64,000 nt of DNA from Kitasatospora sp. MAP5-34 (GCF_029894335.1 NZ_JARXZC010000006.1:124001-188000); one strand, 5' to 3'; shown: positions 23,399 through 33,465, counted from the first letter of the stretch. A program made the numbers and translations. Notes: a model not told the origin generated them from the sequence alone.

Positions 23399-26300
23399 AT
23401 GAAGATCGGCAACACCATGGGGCGATCCCCGACCGGAAGTCTCGTACGACGATATCTCCAAGGGACCGGCGGCCTCGCCCGGTTCCTGCTGGCCACCGCA
23501 CTCCTGCTGGCGGTCACCAGTCTGACCTCGCCGACCGCGCACGCCGCCGACCCCTGCGCCACACCGGTCGTCAACCCGGTGGCCTGCGAGAACTCCAAGC
23601 CGGGGAGCCCGCTCTCGGACTGGTACTCCCCGAACGCCTGGGGATCCATCCAGGGCTTCACCTCGCACGAGAGCTACAAGCCCGGCGACACCGTCGAGTT
23701 CAAGGTGCAGTCGCCCGTCCCGTACCAGATCGAGATCTACCGTCTCGGCTGGTACCAGGGCAACCGGGCCCGCAAGATGCCGGCCTCGCCCACCGCGACC
23801 TTCCCGGCCAAGACCCAGCCCAACTGTCTCTCCGACGCCTCCACCGGGCTGGTGGACTGCGGCAACTGGACCACCACCGTCACCTGGACGGTGCCGAGCG
23901 ACGCCGTCTCCGGGCTCTACCTCGCCAACATCGAGCAGACCGACGGCAACGGCCTGATGCCCTACCCGATCGTGATCCGGGACGAGTCGAGCCACTCGAA
24001 CATCGTGGTGCAGACCTCGGACGAGAGCTGGCAGGCGTACAACAGCTGGGGCGGCCAGAACCTCTACGGCGGCTCCGGGCCCGCGCCCGACGGCCGTGCG
24101 TACAAGGTGAGTTACAACCGCCCGCTGGACATCGGCGCCGACAACGGCATCTACGGCTCCGAGTACGCGATGATCGGCTGGCTGGAGCGGAACGGGTACG
24201 ACGTCAGCTACCTGTCCGGCATCGACGTCTCGACCAAGGGCGTCCTGCTGCAGAACCACAAGGTGTTCATGTCCAACGGGCATGACGAGTACTGGAACCA
24301 GGCGCAGCGCGACAACGTCACGGCGGCCAAGGCGGCCGGCGTCAACCTGGCCTTCTTCTCCGGCAACGAGATGTTCTGGCGGACCCGCTTCGAGCCGTCC
24401 ACCGACAGCTCCGGCACCGCCAACCGCACCCTGGTCTGCTACAAGGAGACCAAGCTGCAGATCCCCGGCGTCGACGGCGTACCCGACCCGAGCGGCCAGT
24501 GGACCGGCACCTGGATGGACCCGGTGGGCGCCGGACGCGGCGGCGGCAAGCCGCAGAACGCCCTCACCGGCCAGCTGTTCCAGGTGAACGGCTACCGTAA
24601 CGACGCGATGACCGTGCCCGCCGCGTACGGCAAGCTGCGGATGTGGCGCAACACCTCGATCGCCACCCTGCCGCCCGGCCAGGTCGCGACCTTCCCGACC
24701 GGCACGCTCGGCTACGAGTGGGACTCGGACATCGACAACGGTTCGCGGCCCCCGGGCTCGATCGACCTGTCCTCGACCACCGTCTCGGTCACCGACGGCA
24801 ACTACCTGCTGGACAACGGCAATACGTACGGCAACGGGATCGCCACCAACAGCCCGACCATCTACCGTGACCCGGTCTCGAACGCGCTGGTGTTCGGCGC
24901 CGGGACGGTCCAGTGGTCCTGGGGCCTGGACACCCTCCACGTGGGCAACACCACGGCCGAGGACCCCCGGATGCAGCAGGCGACCGTCAACCTGCTGGCC
25001 GACATGGGCGTCCAGCCCTCGACCCTGCAGTCCGGCCTGGTCCCGGCCACCGCCTCGACCGAGACCACCGGCCCGACCGTACTGGTGACCACGCCGACGG
25101 CCGGGGTCACCGTACCGGTGCAGAAGCCGGTCACAGTCTCGGGCACCGCCGCCGACCTCGGCGGCGGCCAGGTGGCCCGGGTGGAGGTCTCCATCGACGG
25201 GGGCACCACCTGGAAGGGCGCCACCGGCACCACCTCCTGGAGCTACACCTGGACACCGCTGGCCCAGGGTGCGGCACAGATCCAGGTCCGCGGGGTGAAC
25301 GACTCCGTCATCACGGGCACGGTCGTCACCGTTCCGCTGACCGTCGGCCCGCAGCAGTGCCCCTGCACCATCTGGCCCACCTCGGCCGTCCCGGCGCACG
25401 CCGACTCGGGTGACGCCGGCTCGATCGAGGTCGGGGTCAAGTTCCGTACCACGGTCAACGGTTCGGTCACCGGCGTGCGGTTCTACAAGTCCGCGCTGAA
25501 CACCGGCACGCACACCGGCAGCCTCTGGAGCACGGACGGCACCCGGCTGGCCACCGGCACCTTCACGGGTGAGACGGCCTCCGGCTGGCAGCAGCTGGTC
25601 TTCGCCACGCCCGTCCCGGTCAAGGCGAACACCACCTACATCGCCTCCTACTACGCCCCGAACGGCCACTACTCCTACGACGACGGCTACTTCACCGGTC
25701 AGGGCGCGGGTCTCGACCCGATCAAGGCCCTGATGGCGGGCGCCGACGGCGACAACGCGCTCTACCGCTACAACACCGGCGGTGGCTTCCCGAGCAGCAG
25801 CTACCACAGCTCCAACTACTGGGTCGACGCGGTGCTCGACACCTCGGGCGACACCACCAGCGCGCCGACGGTGACCGGGTTCACCCCGGCCACCGGCAGC
25901 ACCGGCGTGGCGATCACGGCCGCGCCGACGGCGACCTTCAGCCACACCATCGACACCACCGCGCTGCAGTTCACCCTGACCCCGGCCGGCGGCGGCAAGT
26001 CCGTTCCGGCCACGGTCAGTTACGACAGCGGAACGGCCACCGCCACGCTGCGCCCCACCGGGCAGCTGGCGCTCAACACCAGCTACACCGCCACGGTGAA
26101 GGCCAGCGACCCGTGGGGCAACCCGATGGCCGCCCCGGTCACCTGGACGTTCACCACCAGCGCCACCCCGCCCGCCGTCACCTGCCCGTGCTCGCTGTGG
26201 AACTCCGCCACCGCCCCGGCCTCGATCGACTCGGGTGACCCGACCTCCGTCGAACTGGGCACCCGCTTCAGCACCTCGATCAACGGGTGGATCACGGGTG

Positions 26301-26872
26301 TCCGGTTCTACAAGTCCGTCGCCAACACCGGCACCCACACCGCGACGCTGTGGAGCAACACCGGCACCCAGCTCGCCACCGGCACCTTCACCGGCGAGAC
26401 GGCCTCCGGCTGGCAGCAGCTGACCTTCACCACCCCGGTGGCGATCACCGCGAACACCAGCTACGTGGTTTCGTACTTCGCCCCGAACGGCCACTACTCG
26501 GCGAGCGGCGGCTACTTCACGGCCGGCTACTCCGCGTACCCGATGACGGCCTCGGCCGACGGCCCCGGCAGTGCCAACGGCATCTACCACTACGGAGCCA
26601 CCGGCTTCCCGGCCAGCACCTTCAGCTCGACCAACTACTGGGTGGACCCGGTCTTCACCAACGTGCGGCCCGCGTCGGCCTCAGCCGCCTCCAGCTCGCT
26701 GCAACTCCCGCTGGTCGGGGGTATGTCGAGGCCGGTCGGCAGCCTGCTCGGCGGTCTCCTCGGAAGCGTCACCGGCAGGCTGGCGGGCGGCCCGACGACG
26801 GCTGTCCCGGGCACCGAGCCCGGGACGGTCGCCCCGGCGCCGGCGCCGACCATGTCCCAGCCGGCCGGCTGA
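23399..26872 (+). CDS. Large secreted DMFase-beta-like protein with two DUF4082 domains
   Basis: An exported protein of 1157 residues. A basic start and hydrophobic core (FLLATALLLAVTSL) with cleavage near AHAAD form a signal peptide. Residues about 45-545 match the N,N-dimethylformamidase beta-subunit-like domain common in actinobacterial surface proteins (YSPNAWGSIQGFTSHESYKPGD, KVFMSNGHDEYWN, FFSGNEMFWRTRFE). Then come an Ig-like domain (about 560-645), DUF4082 copy 1 (about 654-814), another Ig-like domain (about 820-920) and DUF4082 copy 2 (about 927-1087). Both copies share GTFTGETASGWQQL and YAPNGHYS/FAPNGHYS-type motifs. A Pro/Gly/Thr-rich tail ends it. Catalysis is unproven; the role is likely polymer binding or modification. 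A terminator follows. Confidence 0.88.
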   Translation: MKIGNTMGRSPTGSLVRRYLQGTGGLARFLLATALLLAVTSLTSPTAHAADPCATPVVNPVACENSKPGSPLSDWYSPNAWGSIQGFTSHESYKPGDTVEFKVQSPVPYQIEIYRLGWYQGNRARKMPASPTATFPAKTQPNCLSDASTGLVDCGNWTTTVTWTVPSDAVSGLYLANIEQTDGNGLMPYPIVIRDESSHSNIVVQTSDESWQAYNSWGGQNLYGGSGPAPDGRAYKVSYNRPLDIGADNGIYGSEYAMIGWLERNGYDVSYLSGIDVSTKGVLLQNHKVFMSNGHDEYWNQAQRDNVTAAKAAGVNLAFFSGNEMFWRTRFEPSTDSSGTANRTLVCYKETKLQIPGVDGVPDPSGQWTGTWMDPVGAGRGGGKPQNALTGQLFQVNGYRNDAMTVPAAYGKLRMWRNTSIATLPPGQVATFPTGTLGYEWDSDIDNGSRPPGSIDLSSTTVSVTDGNYLLDNGNTYGNGIATNSPTIYRDPVSNALVFGAGTVQWSWGLDTLHVGNTTAEDPRMQQATVNLLADMGVQPSTLQSGLVPATASTETTGPTVLVTTPTAGVTVPVQKPVTVSGTAADLGGGQVARVEVSIDGGTTWKGATGTTSWSYTWTPLAQGAAQIQVRGVNDSVITGTVVTVPLTVGPQQCPCTIWPTSAVPAHADSGDAGSIEVGVKFRTTVNGSVTGVRFYKSALNTGTHTGSLWSTDGTRLATGTFTGETASGWQQLVFATPVPVKANTTYIASYYAPNGHYSYDDGYFTGQGAGLDPIKALMAGADGDNALYRYNTGGGFPSSSYHSSNYWVDAVLDTSGDTTSAPTVTGFTPATGSTGVAITAAPTATFSHTIDTTALQFTLTPAGGGKSVPATVSYDSGTATATLRPTGQLALNTSYTATVKASDPWGNPMAAPVTWTFTTSATPPAVTCPCSLWNSATAPASIDSGDPTSVELGTRFSTSINGWITGVRFYKSVANTGTHTATLWSNTGTQLATGTFTGETASGWQQLTFTTPVAITANTSYVVSYFAPNGHYSASGGYFTAGYSAYPMTASADGPGSANGIYHYGATGFPASTFSSTNYWVDPVFTNVRPASASAASSSLQLPLVGGMSRPVGSLLGGLLGSVTGRLAGGPTTAVPGTEPGTVAPAPAPTMSQPAG

Positions 26873-26891
26873 GCCGGTACCACACTTCCCG

Positions 26892-26931
26892 AGCCGGTCC
26901 GCTCCCGTCAGCCGACGGGAGCGGACCGGCT
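26892..26931. terminator. Strong hairpin after the large secreted protein gene
   Basis: A perfect 18-bp stem (26892-26909 with 26914-26931) with an AGCC loop, 20 bp past the stop codon. It should end the operon that starts at 20079. Confidence 0.85.
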
Positions 26932-26993
26932 TCACCGCCGAGACCCTGATCTCGCCGACACCTGGTTCCACCGACCGAGAGGACACCAAAGTA

Positions 26994-28040
26994 GTGAGCA
27001 CCGTGAGCGTGGTGATCCCGTGCTACAAGTACGGGCACTATCTCGCCGACTGCGTCAGCAGCGTGCTGGACGAGCAACCGGGCGTCGACGTCCGGGTCCT
27101 GATCATCGACGACTGCTCGCCCGACGATTCGGCCGAGGCCGCGCTGAAGCTGGCCGCGGGCGATCCCCGGATCGAGGTCCGGGTCCACCAGGTCAACAAG
27201 GGCCACATCGCGACGTACAACGAAGGTCTGCTGGAGTGGGCCGACGGCGACTACACCGTGCTCCTGTCGGCGGACGACCGCCTCACCCCCGGCGCGCTGA
27301 CCAGGGCGGTCTTACTGCTGGACGCGCACCCGGAGGTCGGCTTCGTCTACGGCCACCCGATCCACTTCCAGCACGGCACCCCGCTGCCGCCCGCCCGCAC
27401 CGAGCTGCGCGGCACCACGGTGTTCCCCGGGAAGTGGTGGCTGGAGCGCCGGTTCAAGGAGGCGCACGGCTGCATCACCTCCCCCGAGGTGGTGGTCCGC
27501 ACCTCGCTGCAGCAGGAGGTCGGCGGCTACGACCCCGAACTCCCGCACGCCGGTGACATCGAGATGTGGATGCGGCTCGCCTCGCGCGCCGACGTCGGCT
27601 ACGTACGCGGCGTCGACCAGGCGTACTACCGCAAGCACGGCGGGAACATGTCGGCTACCGAGTTCGGCGGCCAGATGGACGACCTGCGGCAGTGCAAGGC
27701 CGCCTACGACGCCGTCGTCACCGGCTGCGCCGACCAACTCCCGGACGCCGCCCGGCTCGCCGACACGGTGAACCGCAAGCTTGCCCGCTTCGCCCTGCGC
27801 CGGGCCGTCCGGGCCTACGACCGTGGGCGCACCGGCGAGGTGCCGGAGGCCGAACTCGTCGCCTTCGCCGCCGAGTGCTGGCCCGCCTACCGCAGCCTGC
27901 CCGAGTACCGGGGGCTCCAACTGCGCCGGCGGGTCGGTGCGCGGGTGATGCCGTACCTGCAGCCGCTCGTCCTCACCGCCGTGGTGGCCAAGGTCCGGGA
28001 GCGGCTCTGGTGGCGGTCGTGGCGGCTGCGCGGCATCTAA
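26994..28040 (+). CDS. Family 2 glycosyltransferase
   Basis: A 348-residue GT-A glycosyltransferase. Motifs: VSVVIPCYKYGHYLADCVSS at the start, LIIDDCSPDDS, NKGHIATYNEGL, the metal-binding LLSADDRLTPGAL, then VGGYDPELPHAGDIEMWMRLA and YYRKHGGNMS. GTG 26994 is preceded by GAGAGGA. Codon 107 (27312) is TTA. The C-terminal 90 residues are helical and basic. It stands after a terminator, so it may have its own promoter; the methyltransferase follows 70 bp downstream. Confidence 0.9.
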   Translation: MSTVSVVIPCYKYGHYLADCVSSVLDEQPGVDVRVLIIDDCSPDDSAEAALKLAAGDPRIEVRVHQVNKGHIATYNEGLLEWADGDYTVLLSADDRLTPGALTRAVLLLDAHPEVGFVYGHPIHFQHGTPLPPARTELRGTTVFPGKWWLERRFKEAHGCITSPEVVVRTSLQQEVGGYDPELPHAGDIEMWMRLASRADVGYVRGVDQAYYRKHGGNMSATEFGGQMDDLRQCKAAYDAVVTGCADQLPDAARLADTVNRKLARFALRRAVRAYDRGRTGEVPEAELVAFAAECWPAYRSLPEYRGLQLRRRVGARVMPYLQPLVLTAVVAKVRERLWWRSWRLRGI

Positions 28041-28110
28041 GCTCCAGGTCCGATACCCGGGCGGGGTATCCAGATGAACTGCCGGAAGCCAACAGGAGGG
28101 CCGGGACAGC

Positions 28111-29124
28111 GTGTTCGGCAATCTGATCAACCGTCATGACGCACTCCGGGTGGGCCGCAAACTGCGCCGGGGGCAGCTCGACAAGCTGGTCTCCAAGGTG
28201 CGGGTGCGCGGCACCGAGCGGGTGGTGACCCACTGGTCCGCCGTGGACCCGTCGTTGCAGGAGTGGTGGGCCGTCCCGGCGGTGGTCCGCCGCTGGAACA
28301 CGTTCGCCAGCGGTGACCCGGAGGTCGGCTTCCCGGAGCACGTCGCCCGGACCTGGCTGGCCGGGCGCACCGGGCTGCGCGCGCTCTCGCTCGGCTGCGG
28401 CACCGGCGGCAACGAGGTCATCTGGGCCGGTACGGGCGCCTTCGAGCAGATCACCGGGGTGGACATCTCCCCGGACCGGATCGAGTACGCCACCGGCCAG
28501 GCCAAGCAGCTCGGCCTGGCCGACGTGCTCAGCTTCCGCGCCGCCGACGTCAGCGAACTGCTGCGCGCCGGAGAGAAGTACGACATCGTCCTCGGCCTGC
28601 AGTCGCTGCACCACTTCGACCGCCTCGACGAGACGATGGACCTCATCGCCGGGCTGCTGAACCCCGGCGGGCTGCTGATCGTGGACGAGTTCGTCGGCCC
28701 CACCAAGTTCCAGTGGACGGACGGCCAGCTGCGCGCGGTGGACGCTCTGCTCGCCGAACTGCCCGAGGAGCGGCGCAGGTTGGCCGACGGGCGGCTCAAG
28801 CGCCGTGCGGTGCGGCCGAGCCTGCTGTCGATGCGCCTGGACGATCCCTCGGAGGCGGTCGACGCCGCCAGGCTGCTGCCCGCGCTGCGCGAGCGCTACC
28901 AGGTGTTGGAGGAACGCCCGTACGGCGGAACGGTGTTGCACGTCGCACTGTCCGGCATCGCGCAGAACTTCCGCGACGGCACCCCCGCCACGGCGGCGCT
29001 GGTGGAGCGCGCCTTCGCGGCGGAGGACGCCGTACTGCCGGAGCTGGGGCACGACTTCGTCTTCATGGTCTGCGAGCCGAAGGTGGTTGCCCAGGAGCGT
29101 CAGTCGACCCAAGTGCTCCAGTAG
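28111..29124 (+). CDS. SAM-dependent methyltransferase
   Basis: A 337-residue class I methyltransferase. Motif I is ALSLGCGTGGNEVIWAG, with the acidic loop VDISPDRIEYATGQAK, motif IV region KYDIVLGLQSLHHFD and post-motif LLNPGGLLIVDEFVGP. The GTG at 28111 has AGGAGG about 12 nt upstream. The C-terminal extension, past residue 220, is helical. A role in methylating a sugar of the polymer or the lipid-linked intermediate is inferred from its place in the locus. Its last 25 bp overlap the convergent glycosyltransferase gene. Confidence 0.85.
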   Translation: MFGNLINRHDALRVGRKLRRGQLDKLVSKVRVRGTERVVTHWSAVDPSLQEWWAVPAVVRRWNTFASGDPEVGFPEHVARTWLAGRTGLRALSLGCGTGGNEVIWAGTGAFEQITGVDISPDRIEYATGQAKQLGLADVLSFRAADVSELLRAGEKYDIVLGLQSLHHFDRLDETMDLIAGLLNPGGLLIVDEFVGPTKFQWTDGQLRAVDALLAELPEERRRLADGRLKRRAVRPSLLSMRLDDPSEAVDAARLLPALRERYQVLEERPYGGTVLHVALSGIAQNFRDGTPATAALVERAFAAEDAVLPELGHDFVFMVCEPKVVAQERQSTQVLQ

Positions 29125-29891
29125 CTCTCGGGGTTGACCAGATACCGCACGGTGGGCACCGGAAGGTGCACCACCGTGCGGCTGCGGCTGTACCGGAAGA
29201 CCAGCTCCCAGTCCTCGCGCGGGACCACCTGCGGTGGCCGGCGCAGCCGGCTGAACCGCAGGGCCCGGGTGCGCCGGGCGACCACTGCGTTGGTGTCGAG
29301 GAAGCCCTCCTCCGCCGCGTGCCGCCGGTCGAACGGGACGGACAACACGTCCATGTCACTGCCGTCCGGCCGGATCCGCCGCAGCGCGGTGTAGACGGCG
29401 TCGGGACCGCCGGGCGCCTGCAGGGCGGCCAGGGCCACCGCGAGGTGGTCGGGCTCCCACTCGTTGTCGTCGTCCAGGAAGGCGACGTACCGGGACGAGG
29501 TCAGCCGGATGCCCACGTTGCGCACCACCCCGGCCACGGCGGTGTTCTGTTCCAGGCTCACCGCGATCAGCCGTGGGTCGGCGGGCAGTTCGGGCAGTCC
29601 GGCGCCGTCGTCCACCACGATCACCACGTGATCGGCGACGGTCTGCGCCAACGCCGTGTCCACTGCCCGCCGCAGGCCGTCGGGCCTGCGGAAGGTCGGG
29701 ATCACCGTGACCACCAGGGCGGGCGGGCGCGACCCGAGCGTGGCAGCCAGGCGGCGCACCTCGGCGTTCTCCCGGCGGCGCAGCCCGACGGCTGTCCAGC
29801 CCAGTACGGCCTTGTTCCTGGTCTCCATCAGCCGCAGAAACCCGAACGTGTCGCGCAGGGCCTGCTTGCCCCGCCGCAGGACCGCCTTCAT
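29100..29891 (-). CDS. Family 2 glycosyltransferase
   Basis: A 263-residue glycosyltransferase. Motifs: VVTVIPTFRRPDGLRRAVDT, IVVDDGAGLPELP, AVAGVVRNVGIR, the metal site VAFLDDDNEWEPDHL, and TNAVVARRTRALRFSR. The ATG at 29891 overlaps the flippase stop codon (ATGA). It is the last gene of the Wzz-Wzy-Wzx-glycosyltransferase operon and converges on the methyltransferase gene. Confidence 0.9.
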   Translation of the reverse strand: MKAVLRRGKQALRDTFGFLRLMETRNKAVLGWTAVGLRRRENAEVRRLAATLGSRPPALVVTVIPTFRRPDGLRRAVDTALAQTVADHVVIVVDDGAGLPELPADPRLIAVSLEQNTAVAGVVRNVGIRLTSSRYVAFLDDDNEWEPDHLAVALAALQAPGGPDAVYTALRRIRPDGSDMDVLSVPFDRRHAAEEGFLDTNAVVARRTRALRFSRLRRPPQVVPREDWELVFRYSRSRTVVHLPVPTVRYLVNPESYWSTWVD

Positions 29892-31348
29892 CGTAGCTCG
29901 CCTTCCAACTGCGGGGCCGCTGCCACAGCAACAGCCGGCTGGTCGCCGCGCAGCAGCTGCCGCATCGGCAGTACCACCGGCACGTAGCTGGCCAGCGCCA
30001 CCGCGCCCGCCACGAACATTCCCCAGCGGGTCTCGCCGCACCACCGGAAGACCGCGACGGACTCGGCCGCCATCACCAACCCGCCGATGAACGGCCGGGC
30101 ACAGGCCCGCAGGACCACCCCGCCCCGGATGCCCGTCCGGCGCAGCCCCCAGACGAAGGCGGGCGCCGCCACCGCTACCGCGACCACCAGATGGCCCGCG
30201 CCGACCCCGCCGATGCCCCAGCCGTGCGCGCCGAGCAGCAGCGCGGGGACGAGCGCGGCCAGCCAGAGCCCCTGCACGCCGATCAGCGAACTGCGCCGCC
30301 CGGCCGCCGCCAGGCAGTCGTAGGCCAACTCGTAGGCGATCCGCAGCAGTCCGAGCAGGGCGAGGAAGCGCAGCACACCGGCGGCCGGTGCCCACTTGGG
30401 GCCGTAGATGGTGTCGATGGCCGGTGCCGCGAGGGTGGCGAGCAGCACGCACGGTGGCACGGCCGCCGCCATCAGCAGGCCGAGGCCCCGCCCGAACGCG
30501 TCGGAGAGCGCCTCCTTGGAGTCCGCGACCCGGGAGAAGCCCGCGAAGGAGATCCGCCGGGCGGCCTCCGAGATGCTGCGGACGGGCCAACTGGAGACGT
30601 TGAAGGCGAGTTGGTAGAAGCCGAGCGCCACGGGCCCGAGCAGCGCGCCGGTCACCACCGAGTCCACGTTGAGCATGGCGAGCACCAGCAGACTGGCGCC
30701 GGCGAGTGGCAGCCCGAAGGAGACCAACGCCCGTGCCTCGGCGGTCTTCCAGCCCGGCCGCAGCGCTCCGGGCACCGCGATCGCGCACCCCGCCAGCGCG
30801 CACAGGTTGCCGGCCAGCGCGCCCCAGGCGAAGCTCATCGCGCCCGCGCCGTGGTAGGCGAGGACCAGCGTGGTCGCTGTGGTGACCAGGAAGTTGAGCA
30901 GGTCCAGTGCCATCCGGGCGCCCTGCCGGAACTCCCGCGCGATGATCTGGTTGGGTACGCACGCGATGCCGTCGATCACCACCGACAGGCAGAGCACCCG
31001 CAGCATCGAGGTGGCGTCCGGCGAGCCGAGCAGCCGGGCCGTGCCGGGCGCGGCGACGAACAGCACCCCGTACAGCGCGGTGCTGGACAGCACGGAGAGG
31101 GTGAGGACGGTCGGCGCGAACTCCCGTACGTCGCGGTCCCAGCGGACGATCGCCAGGCTGACGCCCATCTCGTTGGCGGAGAGCAGCACCCCGAGCGCGA
31201 CCATCCCGGTTGCGTACAGGCCCCACTCGCGCGGGCCGAGCACACCCCGGGCCAGCGCCACGCCGGCCGCGAAGTTGCCGATCCGGATCACCACGGTGTT
31301 GAGCAGGCTCAGCCGGGCGCCCGACCGTACCTTGGCGGCGAGCGTCAC
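29888..31348 (-). CDS. Wzx-like polysaccharide flippase
   Basis: A MATE/MOP-superfamily lipid-linked oligosaccharide flippase of 486 residues with about 13-14 hydrophobic segments. It begins VTLAAKVRSGARLSLLNTVV, then GLYATGMVALGVLLSANEMGVSLAIVRWDRD, the typical polysaccharide-export start. The middle includes NVDSVVTGALLGPVALGFYQLAF and ISFAGFSRVADS. The GTG at 31348 overlaps the polymerase stop (GTGA). Together with the Wzy-like and Wzz-like genes it makes a Wzx/Wzy-type export route. Confidence 0.9.
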   Translation of the reverse strand: MTLAAKVRSGARLSLLNTVVIRIGNFAAGVALARGVLGPREWGLYATGMVALGVLLSANEMGVSLAIVRWDRDVREFAPTVLTLSVLSSTALYGVLFVAAPGTARLLGSPDATSMLRVLCLSVVIDGIACVPNQIIAREFRQGARMALDLLNFLVTTATTLVLAYHGAGAMSFAWGALAGNLCALAGCAIAVPGALRPGWKTAEARALVSFGLPLAGASLLVLAMLNVDSVVTGALLGPVALGFYQLAFNVSSWPVRSISEAARRISFAGFSRVADSKEALSDAFGRGLGLLMAAAVPPCVLLATLAAPAIDTIYGPKWAPAAGVLRFLALLGLLRIAYELAYDCLAAAGRRSSLIGVQGLWLAALVPALLLGAHGWGIGGVGAGHLVVAVAVAAPAFVWGLRRTGIRGGVVLRACARPFIGGLVMAAESVAVFRWCGETRWGMFVAGAVALASYVPVVLPMRQLLRGDQPAVAVAAAPQLEGELR

Positions 31349-32724
31349 CGGCCGGCTCCCGTCAGGTCCCCCGGCCGGGCGGGGGAGCGGACACTTCCGA
31401 GGAAGCTGCCCCCCGCGCCCAGCAGGAGGAAGAACATGCCGGCGAACATCGGGAACCCCAGGGAGTCGAAGGTGGCACTGGTGACCAGGGCGACGGCGGC
31501 CGCCGCGACGAAGCACTGGGCCAGCTCGCGCGAGGCGTCGTCCTGGCACAGGCGCCGGGCGGCGCCGCCGGTGTGCAGTCCGGTGAGGAAGACGAAGAGC
31601 AGTGCCAGGATGCCGAACACGCCCAGTTCGGCGGCGGTCAACAGGTACATGTTGTCGGTGAAGAAGTAGAGCTCCGGCATGAAGGTGCCCATCCCGTGGC
31701 CGAACCACAGTGAACTCTGCATGTACTCCCAGATCTTGGCGTAGTCGCCGGTGCGGGCCTGGGTGCTGCTGTCGGTGTTGCTGAAGAACGAGCTGAACAG
31801 CCCGGTCAGGGTGGACAGCAGCCCGGGCACGGCCGCGCCGATGCCCACCACGCCGACGCCGACGGCGCCCAGCACGTAGCCCCGGCGCTGCGGGCGCCAG
31901 GCGGGCAGCATGGCGAACAGCGCCACCACGACGCCGATGATGCCGGTGCGGGAGATCGAGATCGGCAGCGCGCCGCCGATCAGCAGCACGGGCAGCCAGC
32001 GGCGCAGCCTGCCCCGGTCGAACCGGGCCGGGTCGAAGGCCTGTTGGACGGCGAACGGCAGCAGCATCGACAGTATCCCGCTGAACTCCAGCGGGTGCCC
32101 GGTGGTGCCCCGGGGTCGGGTGAAGGCACCCCGGCTCATCGGGGCCACCTGGGCGGCGCTCTCCTGCAGGCCCGGGATGTGCAGCGAGGACGCGATGTTG
32201 GTGTGGGTGACGAAGTCGTACCACCCCAGCAGGGCGACGACGCTCGCGAAGACCACCATCCGGCGCAGCAGCACCTCCAGCCTGGCCCGGTCCCGGATGC
32301 CGGCCGACGAGACCACCACCAGACTGGTCCAGACCAGTAAGGCGATCAGGCCCCGGTCGGCGCCCTGCATCTCCTTCGTGATGGCGGGCCGTCCCGCGCA
32401 GGCGATGTACCCGAGCAGCACGGCCGACGCGTACACCACCATCGCGATCCGCGGCGCCCTGGTGCCCTTGGCGGGCGTGATGCGCTCCGTCAACCAGGCC
32501 GCCAGGAACCACATCAGAGCCATCAGGGCGACCACGTTCGCGGGCGTGCCCACCCCGCCCATGCCCGGCAGCACCAGGTTCGACGGGATGAACATGGCCA
32601 GCAGGAGGTACCCGGTCAGTACCGTGACCGCGTCCACCCCGTACGCGCCACGGGCGGCGCCCTGGCCGGCGGCTGCCGGTAAGGGGGGTGCGACGGGCTC
32701 GAGCGTGGCGTCCCCACGGGTCAT
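31345..32724 (-). CDS. Wzy/O-antigen ligase-like polymerase
   Basis: A polytopic membrane protein of 459 residues with about 11-12 TM segments and the large extracytoplasmic loop typical of the Wzy_C (O-antigen polymerase/ligase) family. The core reads SRGAFTRPRGTTGHPLEFSG, with SISRTGIIGVVVALFAM following and a TARTGDYAKIW-like region (QARTGDYAKIWEYM), then GHGMGTFMPELYFFTDNMYL. The R and H in these motifs match family hallmarks. Two TTA codons are present: codon 15 (32680-32682) and codon 129 (32338-32340). It sits 6 nt after the Wzz-like gene and overlaps the flippase. Confidence 0.9.
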   Translation of the reverse strand: MTRGDATLEPVAPPLPAAAGQGAARGAYGVDAVTVLTGYLLLAMFIPSNLVLPGMGGVGTPANVVALMALMWFLAAWLTERITPAKGTRAPRIAMVVYASAVLLGYIACAGRPAITKEMQGADRGLIALLVWTSLVVVSSAGIRDRARLEVLLRRMVVFASVVALLGWYDFVTHTNIASSLHIPGLQESAAQVAPMSRGAFTRPRGTTGHPLEFSGILSMLLPFAVQQAFDPARFDRGRLRRWLPVLLIGGALPISISRTGIIGVVVALFAMLPAWRPQRRGYVLGAVGVGVVGIGAAVPGLLSTLTGLFSSFFSNTDSSTQARTGDYAKIWEYMQSSLWFGHGMGTFMPELYFFTDNMYLLTAAELGVFGILALLFVFLTGLHTGGAARRLCQDDASRELAQCFVAAAAVALVTSATFDSLGFPMFAGMFFLLLGAGGSFLGSVRSPARPGDLTGAGR

Positions 32725-32730
32725 TCGGTG

Positions 32731-33465
32731 CTACCTCCCGGCGGGAACGGACGTCTGGGCCTGCGGATCCCCGGCCTGCCCGGCTTGTTCGGCTTGTTCG
32801 GCCTGCTCCGCGTGCTCGGCCTTCCTGGCCTTCTTGCGCCCGAACCAGGCCCGCCGCCGGATGCCCAGCAGGTTCTCGGCGAGGAAGGCGGACAGGAAGG
32901 CGATGGCCAGACCGCCCATCGCGATCAGCGCGACGGACTGCAGCTTGGTCTTCGTCTGCGCCTGCGGCGCCTGCGGCGGCACGATCACCGTGGAGGCGAT
33001 CTGCGAGCCGGCCGGGGCCTGTTGCTCACTCTGCATCGCCTTGAGCTGCTCGGCGGTGAAGGCGTTCAGGATGTCGATCGACTTCCGCACCTGTGCGGGG
33101 TCGTTCCCGGTCACCGTCAGGGTGAGGAACGGGCCCATCGCGTTGTCGGCCAGCTTCACCCCGTAAGTGCCGGTGAGTCCGCGCTTCGCCAGCGCCTTGG
33201 CGGACTCGTCCGAGGCTAGCCGGCGGCCGAGGAAGTCGGCCGTCACGGTCAACGCCTGACTGAAACTCAGAAACGGATTGCCGTTGTTCGGTGGCAGCGC
33301 CGACACGTCCGGCGAATTCAGCAGTGATATCGACGACTCCGACTGATAGGTCGTCGGAAGAACGGCGTTGGCCACGACCGACAGGCAGACCGTGACCAGC
33401 ACGATCGGCAGTGTGACGTACCAGCGCTTGCGGATCACTCGTAGGACCTCGCGCATGTCCAACAT
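32731..33465 (-). CDS. Wzz-like chain-length determinant
   Basis: A 244-residue membrane protein with TM1 (WYVTLPIVLVTVCLSVVANAV) and TM2 (VALIAMGGLAIAFLSAFLAE) flanking an extracytoplasmic domain, as in Wzz/CapA-type co-polymerases. It has no tyrosine-kinase domain. The tail holds AEQ repeats (KAEHAEQAEQAEQAGQAG). Start is ATG 33465 or ATG 33456: GGGGGAG is 2-3 nt from the first and about 11 nt from the second, so the second is also credible. First gene of the minus-strand export operon, diverging from the second Wzz-like gene. Confidence 0.88.
   Translation of the reverse strand: MLDMREVLRVIRKRWYVTLPIVLVTVCLSVVANAVLPTTYQSESSISLLNSPDVSALPPNNGNPFLSFSQALTVTADFLGRRLASDESAKALAKRGLTGTYGVKLADNAMGPFLTLTVTGNDPAQVRKSIDILNAFTAEQLKAMQSEQQAPAGSQIASTVIVPPQAPQAQTKTKLQSVALIAMGGLAIAFLSAFLAENLLGIRRRAWFGRKKARKAEHAEQAEQAEQAGQAGDPQAQTSVPAGR

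Noticed and set aside
23342..26590. Open frame of over 1000 codons on the minus strand
   Set aside because: It is antisense to the secreted DUF4082 protein. High GC leaves stop-free frames opposite real genes; composition is Val/Gly/Arg/Asp repeats with no domain or ribosome site.
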